A stretch of DNA of 38,499 nt from a virus: positions 1-38,499 of IMG/VR virus record IMGVR_UViG_3300025896_000072. One strand, given 5' to 3'. This document shows positions 7,872 to 17,648 of the stretch, piece by piece. The notes under the pieces are model-generated. The model was not told the DNA's origin. It made no database searches and saw only the letters and a list, made by a program, of their open reading frames with translations. A program made the position numbers and the translations under genes. Each line of letters begins with the position of its first letter. Position 1 is the first letter of the stretch.

Positions 7872-8231
7872 TTACCAAGTAAAATATCTATGATACCATC
7901 TTCGCTTGCTTCGTGTTTTTACTGATATATAAAAACTTTGTTCGTTATAAGGTGCTATATTTAGTGCTTCATATCAATCGAGGAATAACTCAGCGGATAT
8001 ATTTGCTTTTCGCCTATTGCATTCTGTACAGGCGAGAACAGTATTGCAATATGTTTGCTCTTTGTATTCGAGTGATTTAAGTGAACACTTCGGTATTATG
8101 TGGTCTACTGTAGCTTTTTTAAGTGCATTTACTCCGGTTCTCTTATCTGAAAATGGTTGTAAGCAATAAAAACATCGTCAATTTTGCTTTCTGTATAGCC
8201 TTTCCCACTTGTATTTATTGATTGTTGGCAT
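7872..8231 (-). CDS. HNH endonuclease with zinc-binding cysteines
   Basis: HNH nuclease of 119 aa, of the zinc-stabilised type. Paired cysteines C20/C23 (GRCFYC) and C68/C71 (LACTECNRRK) frame the active-site block ATVDHIIPKC (D43-H44). The asparagine/lysine line CNRRKAN closes the motif. Unlike the other two HNH genes it lacks NUMOD domains. It overlaps the upstream gene by 17 bases. It could be a homing enzyme or a packaging-associated HNH; its place far from the terminase favours homing. Confidence 0.85.
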
Positions 8232-8415
8232 CAGGAAAAGTATAAGAAGTAAAATTTGTCTGCATAAAACATCTTCTATATTCTCGGTATTCGAGTGCAA
8301 ATAATGGTTTTATTATTTTTTTCATATCTGATACCATTGTCCTATCCTCAACCATCTTGAATATTATTCTTTCTACATCTTCCTTTTTGATGTATTCTTG
8401 TTTTGTTTGTGTCAT
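8215..8415 (-). CDS. Hypothetical small protein (66 aa)
   Basis: Charged, helical protein starting MTQTKQEYIKKEDVERIIF and free of TGA. The leader carries two copies of TTTCAGTTA between the previous stop (8473) and this start. It overlaps the HNH gene downstream. No recognised domain; the composition resembles small early phage regulators. Confidence 0.6.
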   Translation of the reverse strand: MTQTKQEYIKKEDVERIIFKMVEDRTMVSDMKKIIKPLFALEYREYRRCFMQTNFTSYTFPDANNQ

Positions 8416-8472
8416 AAAATTTAACTGAAAAAATATAAAATGTAACTGAAATTGTAAAAATTGTATACAGGT

Positions 8473-9207
8473 TTAGAACACTCACCGCTTTGGTTGCTCT
8501 GTTTTTTGGTAGTTTTCTTTTTTTCTACTCATCCAAGTGGCAAACCTCCTTTTTATTTCAAATGTTGGCTCCCTTTCTGCTCGTATTTTTCATGTTTTCC
8601 CTTTTTCTGTCCAATAGGCTATAAATGCGATCCAATCATTTTTGTAACTCTCGGCATATTCCGGTACTTGGATATTATCAAGAGTCTGTTTTTTTAGAAA
8701 TAAAATTGATTCTGTATATTCGTTTGGTTGCACCGCAACAACTGTATCTGTATTTTCTTTTAATTTCCTTTCCTTTCCTTTCCTTTCCTTTCCTTGTTCA
8801 ACACTTGTTCAATTTTGTTCAACACTTGTTGTTTTTTGCCTTGCCAATGCGGATTTTTTTCCGGCCTCACTTCGCTTTTCTGATAACTCCTCTCTATATT
8901 TCTTGTTTTCAATTACCCTTTTTGAGAATATAAAACCATCATCATCCAAGCAAAATAATTCACTTGATATAAATATGTTCAACAAGTGTTCAACAAATGG
9001 CTCTCACTTGTTTTCATGGCTTGAGTACCATTTTATATAGTCCTCATACTGCTCATACTTTATTTTTCAAGATTCTTGTTGATGCATAAGCTCAATCAAT
9101 ATCCAATACAATCCGATTCCGGCAAGTCATGTTTTCATAAATACCGTCATGATCTTTGGATCATTGTGTGCATTATTGTCGTGCGGAAAATAAAACGATT
9201 CTTTCAT
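8473..9207 (-). CDS. DUF4373-like replication initiation protein
   Basis: Protein of 244 aa. The N-terminal domain (about 1-110) matches the phage DUF4373/Lin1244-type start: SFYFPHDNNAHNDPKIM, then GLAGIGLYWILIELMHQQ. A lysine-rich linker follows, partly coded by six tandem GGAAA units (8764-8793). The C-terminal part (about 175-244) is basic and ends KRGVF. Such proteins are taken as replisome organisers or DnaD-like initiators. It stands near RecT and the RecB-like nuclease, which supports a replication role. At least six TGA glycines are used. Confidence 0.75.
8764..8793. repeat. Pentanucleotide microsatellite (TTTCC)6 within a gene
   Basis: Six perfect copies of TTTCC (GGAAA on the coding strand) code the linker GKERKGKERK of the replication protein. 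The unit is not a multiple of three, so loss or gain of one copy would shift the frame. Confidence 0.9.
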
Positions 9208-9221
9208 ATTTTTATAAATTA

Positions 9222-9452
9222 AAAATCCCCACAGTAAGAGCCTTGCGAGTAACTTATTGAGGGGACACACTTCATGGCATCGTGGCCATGTTTCATTCTC
9301 TTTTTAGAGGATTTTCAAACTAAAGTGTTATGTAGAAGTTGCAAGGCTTTTACTTACCAAGAGTATATGGAAATAAACTATAAATGCAAATATTTTGTCT
9401 TGGATTTGTCCTTGACTCTCGGGAAACAAAAACCCCTGCATTTCAGCAAGGG
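9222..9452 (-). ncRNA. Candidate structured RNA between nuclease and replication genes
   Basis: The interval between two genes (9208-9494) holds an unusual set of complementary segments. They are AGCCTTGC 9239-9246 with GCAAGGCT 9341-9348, continued by AACTT 9251-9255 with AAGTT 9336-9340; ACACTT 9267-9272 with AAGTGT 9323-9328; hairpins CATGG/CCATG (9273-9290) and CTCT/AGAG (9298-9309); CCAAGA 9357-9362 with TCTTGG 9398-9403. TCCCC 9226-9230 can also pair with GGGGA 9261-9265 across the long helix, like a pseudoknot. The minus strand ends in GGGGATTTTT before the next gene, so that strand is likelier. It could be a leader controlling replication or a separate RNA. No known class recognised. 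Confidence 0.4.
9428..9452 (-). terminator. Rho-independent terminator after the RecB-like nuclease
   Basis: Minus-strand stem CCCTTGC-TGAAAT-GCAGGGG (one G-U pair) followed by TTTTT. It lies about 45 bases after the stop of the nuclease gene and would end the recombination transcript or act as an attenuator for the replication gene. Confidence 0.7.
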
Positions 9453-9494
9453 TAATTGTTGAGGCTAAAGCATAACCACTATATCCATTTGACT

Positions 9495-10802
9495 CTATAA
9501 AGCAACTACATCATCGGCGGTATATGCCGGTGACTCCTCGGGCTTGAATTGTGCCATCCAATCTTGGTATACTGCAATGCCTCCATCAAAAGATGCATCA
9601 AAGATATTTGGCATGAAGTCCTCACCATCAACAATCAACTCATACAGTCTCTTGGTAGTTTGGTGATAAAACACCTCCCACATCGCAAGCAAGTATGGTT
9701 TTTCCACAAAGTTGATTACATACTCATACACCACCGGATTGAGGGAAATGATACCCTTGGCCATGAGGGCATCCGTCATGAGGGCATTGGTCATGTACTT
9801 GCCCTTGTTTCCGGTTTCCCAATCAATGCCATGTAATCCACAAAGTTCTCTCAACTCCGCTTGTTGCATGTATGGTGGCTTTGCCTCGGATGGTTGGATC
9901 TCGATAAACAATGCCTTGATCGGTTTTTTTCCAAATGCTGTCATGCATCCAAAAAAGTATGTTGTGCCTTGCATATCGTAATCCGGCTTGATGCTCGTAT
10001 CATCCGATAATTTTCCTTTAAATTTCCAATCCACAATAATGAGATCACTATTTTCATCCTCAAAGAGTGCATCAATAATGAATTTCAAAGGCACCTCAAG
10101 GATCTCACCGGAAAGATCGGCCACCGGTATTGTCCTTTCAAACTCGGCACCAATGAATTTCCAACCTTTCACTCTCGGATACACTTGAGAAAACCAATTG
10201 GAAATACCATACTCAATCCCCTCAAAGATCCCCTCCATTGTCCCGGTCTTTCACCAATTGATGAAATCATCAAGTTTCTCATCTTTGGCCTTGTGTTTTT
10301 CAATGGCCTTTTTGATCTTTGTCTCGATCTTTGTTGCCTCCTTCTTGGCGGTTTTCATGGTGTCCACATCGGTGGCGGTGATCGCCTTGATCTCATCCAT
10401 CTTTGCTCGGTACTCATCCACAAGTTTGTGTATGTCCTCATATCATCAAAACTCAATCATCTTGGTGCTTGTCCAAAATGCCTCGTGTTTTCGATACTTG
10501 GCAATGTACTCATTTTTTGCATAGTCCTTGGCAATCTTTACAACCTTTGCCACTACAAACTCCGGATCCTTTTCAAAGAGTTCCTTATTGTCCGGATCTC
10601 CATAAAATCACTCAACCCCATGATGGCATGATTTTCCAATGATGGTGGCCAAGTAAATTGTATTGTCCCACTCATAATTGATGTAATGTTTCAAAAACAA
10701 TGCCTCATTATTTCTCAACTCTTTCATTGATGAAAACGAAAGGTAATTGATACCGCTTGCAACGATCTGTTGCCCCATCTCTATCCTGCTCAAAGGTAAC
10801 AT
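9495..10802 (-). CDS. RecB-like PD-(D/E)XK nuclease
   Basis: Phage exonuclease of the RecB/Cas4-like PD-(D/E)XK type, 435 aa. It pairs with the RecT-like gene directly upstream for recombination by resection and annealing. The conserved histidine region is GKSCHHGVE (about residues 57-64). The catalytic D244 and D258-W-K260 lie in IIDALFEDENSDLIIVDWKF, followed by the QGTTYFFG helix. Several TGA glycines (for example EFGGYED, NWGKTGT) join what would otherwise be three fragments. The start ATG is at 10800-10802 with a TTTTTACTTTTTAC leader, and the stop is TAG 9495-9497. Confidence 0.88.
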
Positions 10803-10830
10803 AAATGTAAAAAGTAAAAATATAAAAATG

Positions 10831-11853
10831 TTAGTACACTATTTTTTCCATCGCCTTGGTGATCTTGGCAACAAACTCATTGGCCTGCTCAACTGTAAGC
10901 TCTGTTGTGGTATCAACTCAATAGTATTGATTCATGGTTGCCTTTCGCTTTCTTTCGCTATCCTCAAAATTCCATTTACTCTTTTCCGCAAATTCTTTCC
11001 ACTTCATTTGCACTTGCTTCACCTTATTTGCCGGCAATTTTCCTTGTGGTGCATCGGGTGCATCACCGGCCGGTAAATCCACCACATCCGGTGCAATCTC
11101 TCAACCTTGGCCACTTTCTGTGATTTTCTCAAGCATTTCCGCACCTTTGGCGGTTGCCTCGATCCCATCATCATACTTTGGTGCATCGGCGGTTGGTGTT
11201 GGATCAACTGTTTGTGCCGGTGTTTCTGTTTTTACTTCCGGTGCTTTCGTATCCGGTGCATCATCATCAACCGGTACCTCCTCAAACTGTGCATCCATCA
11301 CATCCTTTTCACCGGTCTTGGTGATTTCCTCGGCAAGATATGGTAATGCACCAAGCTCACTCGGGAAACAAAGGCGGAAACCTTGGCCAATTACAACCTT
11401 TTTGATCATAAACTCGGGCATCTCGGCCCAATTCTTTACCAAGACTTTCTTTTTTTGTACTGCATCATATCGCATCTTGGCAAATTCACTCAATGATGCA
11501 TCCCATTCAAATGGATTGTCCCAACCTCGGCGGTGGATGATCACCCTTGCCCCTGTAAGTTCTCCGGCCTCATTTCGTAATGTCTCAACTTTCCATCCGT
11601 TCAAAAGTCCGGTGGCATTGGCTTTATCAATATATACTTGGTATCCGGTGATGATTGAGAAATTATCACCATATCCAACCGCATATATTTCCCTCTTGAA
11701 AGGGTTGAGGTTGTTTACCCTCGCAATGTTGAGGAAAAGATTTTGTTGCTTTTCGGTGATCGGATCCTTGAGGCCAAAGAGGTAATCCCTCAAGCTCTGA
11801 TCATCAACAAGTGCAACCGCCTGTGATTGTCCGGGTACAATATCTTTTTGCAT
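10831..11853 (-). CDS. recT: RecT-family ssDNA-annealing protein
   Basis: Single-strand annealing recombinase of 340 aa. Family blocks seen are LNPFKREIYAVGYGD, then SIITGYQVYIDKANATG, and the later EFMIKKVVIGQGFRLCFPSE. The second third is followed by an acidic, proline-rich linker and a basic C-terminal helix (KWKEFAEKSKWNFEDSERKR). A TGA at 11101-11103 would cut off the last 90 residues in the standard code. It is the first gene behind promoter P3, and the RecB-like nuclease follows 28 bases after its stop codon, the usual operon for phage recombination. Confidence 0.92.
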
Positions 11854-11898
11854 GATAGTAAAAAGTAAAAAATTAAAGTGTGATTTCTCACAAGAGGC

Positions 11899-11958
11899 AT
11901 TATATATTATTCTTTTTATTTTTCAAGTTTATTTACACTTTATTTATAGTTTATACAA
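11899..11958 (-). promoter_or_regulatory. Early-type promoter P3 with phased 11-bp repeats
   Basis: Minus-strand -35 TTGAAA (11921-11926), 16-bp spacer, -10 TATAAT (11899-11904). Upstream lie three 11-bp units: AGTTTATTTAC 11926-11936, ACTTTATTTAT 11937-11947 and AGTTTATACAA 11948-11958 (plus-strand spelling). It drives recT and the nuclease gene, with a leader of about 40 bases. Confidence 0.8.
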
Positions 11959-11969
11959 TTTCTATGCAA

Positions 11970-12021
11970 CAAAAAACCACCATTGATATAGGGTGGCTCT
12001 TTATTCCCTCGAAATCGAGGG
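11970..12021 (-). terminator. Double-hairpin terminator after the papain-like peptidase
   Basis: Two hairpins follow the stop at 12025. The first is the perfect palindrome CCCTCGAAATCGAGGG (12006-12021). The second is CCACC/GGTGG (11977-11996) followed on the minus strand by TTTTTT. They separate the end of the tail/entry operon from the recT promoter. Confidence 0.8.
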
Positions 12022-12024
12022 TTT

Positions 12025-13068
12025 TTAAAGGAAATCTCGGCCGATAATCTCGGCAACCTGTTTTCTCGAGAGGATCGGTGCGGAAATTCCAATGTTTCTC
12101 ATCACCGCTTTTGTGAAAATATCGGCAATGGTTGCATCGGTGGCAATCACTCTTTGGTTGTACACTCATTGCATACTCTGCCATTTTCCCCGGATAATTT
12201 GGCGGTCAATATGTCGGGCCACCATATATACCATGATCCGGCGATCATCCGCAAAACCAAGCCCTCTTTTAAACATCTTTGCAATTTCTGATGGTGTAGC
12301 AACTTGATCCGGGTTGCTCTCATTCCAAATCTTTGCCTCAAATGCTTTTTGTAAATAAAGAGTCCGGCGATTTTCTCGGGCCTTGATCACTTTCTCAAGT
12401 TCGGTTGTAAGTGCAAACTCATAGCGAGAAAAGAAATGCTTTATTTCACTATACCGGATCCAAAATTGGCCAATACCTCCCCAAGAGTTTGGTGAGAAAA
12501 ACCCACCTTTGTATCCATCCGAAAAAGTATGCTCATCATCATACCCGGTGATTGCGAATATGTGGCCACCCTGCTTGGTGGTTTTATTCCATTCCTTTGA
12601 TGTTTTGATGGCCTGCCAATCGGCAAGTTTTACACCGGTTGCAATCCCTTTCCCTCCGGCGATAATCATTTTCATTTTATCAACATTTGTGCCTCCACCT
12701 GTATCAATTCTCACATAGGCACCAATGTGGCCAAGATCCTTGAGTAATTGTAATGCCGATTGAAACAACCACCCGGTTTTGTCTCATGCACCCCTCTTTT
12801 TTGCCTCATCCCACACATCCCAAGGATTGTATGGTTGGTAATAATTTTCTTTTGCTCTTTGTGCAAAGGTTTCATTATATGCCATTGATGATCCAAAAAC
12901 AGTACATGCACCAATGCTCCCTTGGTTGAGTCAAGGTGCAATGTCGAGTATTACCCGGCTTGGTATTTCCCCCATCCCTGTTTCCTCAAAAACCTCATCA
13001 TGTGTAAGGTCTCGAGAATCCGGAAGATCCACCGCAAAATCATATTTTTCCAAATTGATATTTTCCAT
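12025..13068 (-). CDS. Papain-like (C1A) cysteine peptidase
   Basis: Cysteine peptidase of the papain fold, 347 aa. All four active-site elements are present and in order: Q49 and C55 in PGLNQGSIGACTVFGSS, H169 in GGHIFAITGYDDEH, and N194 in SPNSWGGIGQFWIRYSEI. The oxyanion-hole glutamine lies six residues before the cysteine, as in papain. No signal peptide is seen, so it may act in the cell or be carried in the particle. A helical C-terminal domain (about 215-347) is of unknown role. TGA glycines occur just before the Q-C block and near the C-terminus. It follows the tail fibre and the PLA2-like gene, which suggests host attack or processing of tail proteins. Confidence 0.85.
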
Positions 13069-13076
13069 AAAAAGTA

Positions 13077-13550
13077 TTATGATAAAGAATTAAAATACAC
13101 CCATCCAAGAGATCTCACCGCCCCATAAAATATGAGGGCAAGTAAAGTATATCACACAAATGCAAGAGGCTCTTGCACCGCTTTTTGGATGTCCGCAAGG
13201 ATCTGATAGAAAAACCCATCATCGCACTCTTTCCGTCTTTCTCTCAAAAGTTTCCGGAAAAGTTTTGGATCTTCTTTTTTTATCCGCTCGATCTCCTCAA
13301 GTGTCATTTTTGCAAAAAGACTTTGCCAATATGAGAAATCATGGATTTGGCATGATGCATCAATGAATACCGCCCGAAGTATCGAAAGGATCCATTGCAA
13401 AAACCATCGGATGGCCTTGTGCCAAAATCTCTCTCAAGCACCACCGCACCCATTACATACACCAACACCCCTCAAAAAGAGAATATCTTGAGGGGTAAGG
13501 TTTTTCCAATTGATGGATCTGTATGTGGCAATCCATTGTGTGTTTTCCAT
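13077..13550 (-). CDS. Phospholipase-A2-like protein with C-terminal membrane segment
   Basis: Protein of 157 aa starting MENTQWIATYRSINWKNLTP. The motif FIDASCQIHDFSYWQ (H70-D71, C67) matches the C-x-x-H-D-x-x-Y active-site helix of prokaryotic phospholipase A2, preceded by the glycine/cysteine-rich CNGCGGAGE that could be the calcium loop. Residues about 131-147 are hydrophobic (FVGYTLLALIFYGAV) and may insert in a membrane. TGA codons are read as glycine at GGAGER and AFVGYT. The family call rests on the motif only; a non-enzymatic DUF1353-like protein is the alternative. Confidence 0.6.
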
Positions 13551-13551
13551 A

Positions 13552-14133
13552 TTATATTGGCAATTCAAATGGTGATAATCCAAGGGCAACTCTTGACTCT
13601 GAAACCTTGTTGGCCACCTGTATCTCATCCGCAAAAACTGTTTGCATTGTCTCCTTTGGTATTCCAAGTTGTACAAATATGGCCATACATTTAAAGAGTG
13701 CCTTGGTAAGCATTGCAACTTGGCTTCAATTATCTCAAGAAAAATCCCTTGCGGTGATCAACTGTGAGTATTCATTGGTTGTAAGATCAACACCCTCCCA
13801 ATCGAAATCCGAAAAATCTTGAGTGGCAATAAATTGTTCAAACTTTTCTTTTTTCAATTTCTCCTTTTTCTCAATATCACTTTCAAATTGAATTATTTTT
13901 TTAGAAATTGGATCATAAATTGGATTTGTGATTTTTTCATTATCAAATTCTTTCTCTATTAAATCGAGAAAAACAGGATCATCAACAAAAACCGGCTCAA
14001 TGTATTCCGATCAAATCACCGCACCTGTATCATCAAGTTTATCTTTTGTGTACCCCTCTGTTTCAATTTTTTTCTTGAGGGATGTTGATGATATACAAAA
14101 TATAGAATTGTCTTTGTTGATGTATGCAAACAT
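13552..14133 (-). CDS. Hypothetical protein (193 aa) next to the tail fibre
   Basis: No family was recognised. The N-terminal half is acidic (EYIEPVFVDDPVFLDLIEKE), followed by a lysine/glutamate coiled-coil stretch (SDIEKKEKLKKEKFEQF). The C-terminal half (about 120-193) is more compact (LTKALFKCMAIFVQLGIPKE). It lies directly after the fibre gene, a position often held by fibre assembly chaperones (inference). Three TGA glycines, two close together at SGDNGSQ. Confidence 0.65.
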
Positions 14134-14145
14134 ATAAAAGTAAGA

Positions 14146-15465
14146 TTAAAAAATTTGTACTTGGAAAGAGTGTCAAGAATTGTATCCATTATTTCCACAT
14201 GTATACCTCACATATCATGGTGGAACAATTACATTGACTGGAACTGTTCAGATATTTGCTGGATACCCGAGTGATAAAGTTGACCATGTTGTGTTGTCAG
14301 GACTCCATTGAAGTGTTGGTGATGGGTGTGCATACCCTGCATTGTTTCAGATCACCAGTATTCCACTTGCAAGCCCTCATCTTGGAACAGCAACAGATGA
14401 AGAGGTCCAACCAGAAGATGATGGGGTTGAGCTTCATCATGATGCGGTTGTTCAAAGTTTTTTTGCAATTTCTTTTGATAGATTTTGCCAACTCATCTTT
14501 TTATTTACTCCGGTGGTTGAGTCGTAAATTACAAAGAGATCATTTTGAGAGGTAAATCATGTATAATCTGTCAATGATGAAATACTTAATCATGGTATAT
14601 ATTGTGGTATATCATATATTCAATTTGGTTGATCTACATTTGATGCCCCAAGCCCATCAAACATTGGTATAAATGATGTTCAAGAGTGTGAAATCCTAAA
14701 AAATGTACTGTGTATATATATTCCTGAATGGTATATAAAAATATCCCATGAATAAGCATCACCATTTACTTTTTGTACTCTAACTATTGAAATTGGTGAT
14801 GATCAAAATTCACTATTCCAAAGTCAATCACAATTCCTTTGTCACCAGGCATTTCATATTGTGAGTGCAATTTTTCATGTTGATGTTGCGATTGGTCATA
14901 TTGATCATCATGAGTCGTATGTTGGACTACCAACATACTCAACTAAAATTCTTGCGGATTCTCCACCTATAAATCTCCCAATTCTTGTCCATCCGCTTCA
15001 ACTTCATGCAAGAAGTCTCCAATTATTTTCTTTTAAAAGATATTTTTTTTGTGATACATATTCTCTCTCATCGGTAATTACTCATGATGCTGTTGATGCA
15101 ACTCTTATATGTCATCATGATGGCCATGATGCACCTGTTTGAATTGATGCAATACCTGTGCCATCCTCGGCATTACTTGATCCATCATCAAGTTTTCCTT
15201 GGTTTACAAGTATATACACTTTTTTTGTACCTGTGAGATCAACACCAACATTGGCGGTATTTTCAAAAAACACCATTACCTTTTCTCAATTTGTTCTTGT
15301 ACACTCAATAAGTGCCTTTCATGCTGTGATATTTGCACTTGCACCAGTTCACGAAACTGCAAGCCCCTCAATAACTCATGGATTAAGCATGGCCAAAAGG
15401 CCTGCTGTGAGGTCTTTATCATAGGTGATATTTGTACCATTGAGTAATCCAACTCTTTGTGTCAT
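14146..15465 (-). CDS. Tail fibre / receptor-binding protein
   Basis: Large beta-rich, glycine/serine/threonine-rich protein of 439 aa, read only with TGA as glycine: I count 29 in-frame TGA codons, about half of its glycines. The N-terminal part (about 1-130, from MTQRVGLLNGTNITYDKDL) resembles a baseplate-attachment domain. The middle holds repeated WN/GW blocks, then a linker with SGGSSTPSSSG, and a C-terminal beta domain that could bind the receptor. It lies directly after the tail-tip genes behind its own AAAGACATTGAA promoter. In the standard code this region would look gene-free on the minus strand with false ORFs on the plus strand. Assigned by position and composition. Confidence 0.8.
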
Positions 15466-15499
15466 ATTCTGAAAATGTAATGATGTAAACTATACCCGA

Positions 15500-15535
15500 A
15501 ATATAAAACAAACCCTGTTTTATTCAATGTCTTTT
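15500..15535 (-). promoter_or_regulatory. AAAGACATTGAA-class promoter L1 (tail fibre)
   Basis: Minus strand: box AAAAGACA, -35 TTGAAT (15522-15527), 16-bp spacer, -10 TATATT (15500-15505). Predicted leader of about 30 bases before the fibre ATG. The box overlaps the end of the NUMOD1 remnant. Confidence 0.7.
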
Positions 15536-15620
15536 ATTATATCATAACTCCAAATATATCATCATGCGGTTTTTCTTTTACCATTGCAACATCCTGTAAT
15601 ATTTCATTTCAATTCAAGAT
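15520..15620 (-). pseudogene. Remnant of a homing endonuclease (NUMOD1 tail)
   Basis: In the space between the tail-tip gene and the fibre gene one frame reads NITGCCNGKRKTAGGYIWSY before TAA 15520-15522. This is the C-terminal signature of NUMOD1 modules (compare SAGGYGWQF and AGGYFWKRV in the two intact genes), again with TGA-TGA for the glycine pair. No HNH core is left upstream. The stop codon overlaps the promoter box of the fibre gene. Confidence 0.6.
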
Positions 15621-15622
15621 TT

Positions 15623-16678
15623 TTATTTCATCTCAAGAGTTTTCAATCGGTTTTGCACATCTCCAATTTGCTCAATAATATCTTTACTTTTTACCACCGA
15701 TACTCAAAGTTTAAAATTGATTCTTGCAAGATCTCCGGATGTGTATGATTTCTCAATCACTTTCATGGATCCATCAAAAAACATCACATCATTTCCAACA
15801 TAGATATACACACTCACCAAATCACCAAGATCCGTTTGGAAAAAATCATTGGTATTTGTATCAACATCAAACTCCGAAAGACTCACTTTGTGATCATCAA
15901 GGTATGATTGTGATGTTGCGGTATCATCTCAAGAGGTGGAAAAACTTGCCTCAAGCAATCCAAAATCTGCAATGCTTGGTGCATCACTTGTATATGTATA
16001 TGCTGTATCCGCCTTTCAAAGTACCCCATTGGCCAACTCTTTCCCATCAACTGTCATTTTTACATTATCAATACTCCGATCATCCGGCTCATTTATATCA
16101 TACCGATACTCCACAAAATTATCACCGGTGGTGCGATCAATACCAATGGTATTTTTGAAAATTAAAACCTTATCAATGATGGTAAACTCAAACCCATTCT
16201 CGGCAAGATCTTTCAACACTTTCAAAAAACTTTCCCCTCTCTTATACTGCTTGGATGTGAGAGTTGTGATACCACAATCAAGAGTGATACCGCTATTGTA
16301 TGCCCCATTGATGGTTGTGAGTAATCATTGGATAATCGTATTTACACTTTGTGAAACAAAAGATTGATCGGTTGCCAATAATCGGCGGTCAAAGTAATGC
16401 TCAAAGCTCTCACATCGGATGGTGGTTTTTACCAAGTTGGCCTCAAACCCTCTTATCACTCCATCAAACATGGTTTTTTCTATACTATCCACAAGCATGT
16501 TGATTTTTACCCGGCGGTACTCTTTCAAGTATGCTCGGGTGCAATATGGGTTGGTATGGAAAAGTGCAAATGATGCGGTTGATACATCATTGATTTTCTT
16601 GGTTGTTTCAAAATCCAAGATCTCATCCACTTGTGCAATGAGTGTATCGGATAGATCGTATATATAGGCAATAAACAT
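15623..16678 (-). CDS. Tail-tip / baseplate protein (ReqiPepy6 Gp37-like)
   Basis: Structural tail-tip protein of 351 aa. Blocks such as TTIRCESFEHYFDRRLLATD, then QSVNTIIQGLLTTINGA and GESFLKVLKDLAENGFEFTI, are those of siphovirus tail proteins of the Gp37-like/endopeptidase-tail family, which sit below the distal tail ring. TGA glycines join two long fragments (16325, 16016, 15704). It begins 15 bases after the stop of the distal-tail gene. Confidence 0.75.
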
Positions 16679-16693
16679 ATCCGGGGTGAATTA

Positions 16694-17566
16694 TTAAAGT
16701 AAAACATCATGCCAAGAGATTGCCACATCAAAATCACTTGCGAGCAATCCACCATCCTCATCCACTATGGAAAAAAGCATGGTGCCTTTTGCCTTTGGCC
16801 AAGTTGATCCGGCCACTCGATTTGCAAGGATATTTGTGCCATTCTTTGTGGCCACTTTTTTTGCTCCATCAACCACAATTACATCACCGGCCACCGCATC
16901 AATATTGAGTGCAAAAAATGTATCATTGGAAAGGTTTTTGATATAGAGTGGTGCATCAATATTTCCAAGGGCGGTGAGAGTGAATTTGAGTGGTGTATCA
17001 CTATTTCCAATGGTGATCACTTGGATCTCATTATATTCCATGCTCAATGGTACTCATAGTGATACCGGGAGTTGTACCCCTCAAAAATATCACTCTCCAC
17101 CGGTTGCGGTGCTTTCATTGGCATTGTAGTATCTTGGATCCTCCGATTGCAAAACCACTCTCCATCGGCGGTTTGCCCCCTGTAAGTAATCATAATCACC
17201 AATATCAAGAGAAAGTGGCTCTTTTACCTTGCAATCAAGTTTCCATACTCGGTCTTGCTCATCGGTGACAAGGAAAGGCAAAAGCTCAACCCGATCCGGC
17301 ACACCCTGTAATGCAAAAAGATTCTCAAGGAAATCAATGGCCTTGCTCGATCCAATTTGATCATCGGCAATGATTATACCCTCAAGAGTGATCCGCCTAC
17401 CTCGGGCAAAGGTTGGCGATAATCTCACCCCATGAAACCCTTGCACATTTTGTTGCTCATCGGATACATCCAATGCTTTCCATTGCACTACATCAAGGCC
17501 AACCCGATAATCAATGGTTGTCCTCGATATTGCTTGGCCATTATATGTGAAGTTTTTGCCGATCAT
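16694..17566 (-). CDS. Distal tail protein (Dit-like)
   Basis: Protein of 290 aa in the classic place between tape measure and tail-tip protein. The N-terminal domain (FTYNGQAISRTTIDYRVGLD, GRRITLEGIIIADD, LDCKVKEPLSLDIGDYDYL, RRWRVVLQSEDPRYYN) matches the Dit N-terminal ring domain. The C-terminal half is a beta-rich domain (NSDTPLKFTLTALGNIDAPL). Three TGA codons between about residues 159 and 170 (GEGYFGG and following) would split it in the standard code. It would form the ring joining the tail tube to the tip. Confidence 0.8.
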
Positions 17567-17599
17567 ATTTTTGAAAGTAATAAAAAATAAATGAGATAC

Positions 17600-17638
17600 T
17601 TATGGTTTTACCCACTTGGGGTACTTGGATCAATCCAT
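17600..17638 (-). CDS. Possible micro-ORF (12 aa)
   Basis: The 82-base gap between tape measure and distal tail genes contains ATG to TAA coding MDGSKYPKWVKP, followed by the usual T-rich leader of the next gene. It could be translated; it also overlaps a small TACCC/GGGTA hairpin. Too short to judge. Confidence 0.25.
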
Positions 17639-17648
17639 AAGTAATTGC

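Noticed and set aside
9274-9462. Plus-strand frame of 62 codons in the structured gap
   Set aside because: It would be the only plus-strand gene, has no leader, and its sequence is explained by the inverted repeats. Kept as RNA candidate instead.
9455-9480. tmRNA-like tag string on the minus strand (GGTTATGCTTTAGCC)
   Set aside because: It resembles the end of a tmRNA tag, but no tRNA-like ends, pseudoknots or CCA are found around it.
10934-11785. Long plus-strand frame (283 codons) opposite recT
   Set aside because: It lies opposite a clear RecT-family gene and shows serine/alanine-rich composition typical of antisense frames.
14256-15447. Plus-strand open frames over the tail fibre region
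   Set aside because: They are mirror frames of a minus-strand gene rich in TCA (TGA reversed). The minus frame with TGA=Gly is one clean 439-codon gene with proper start and spacing.
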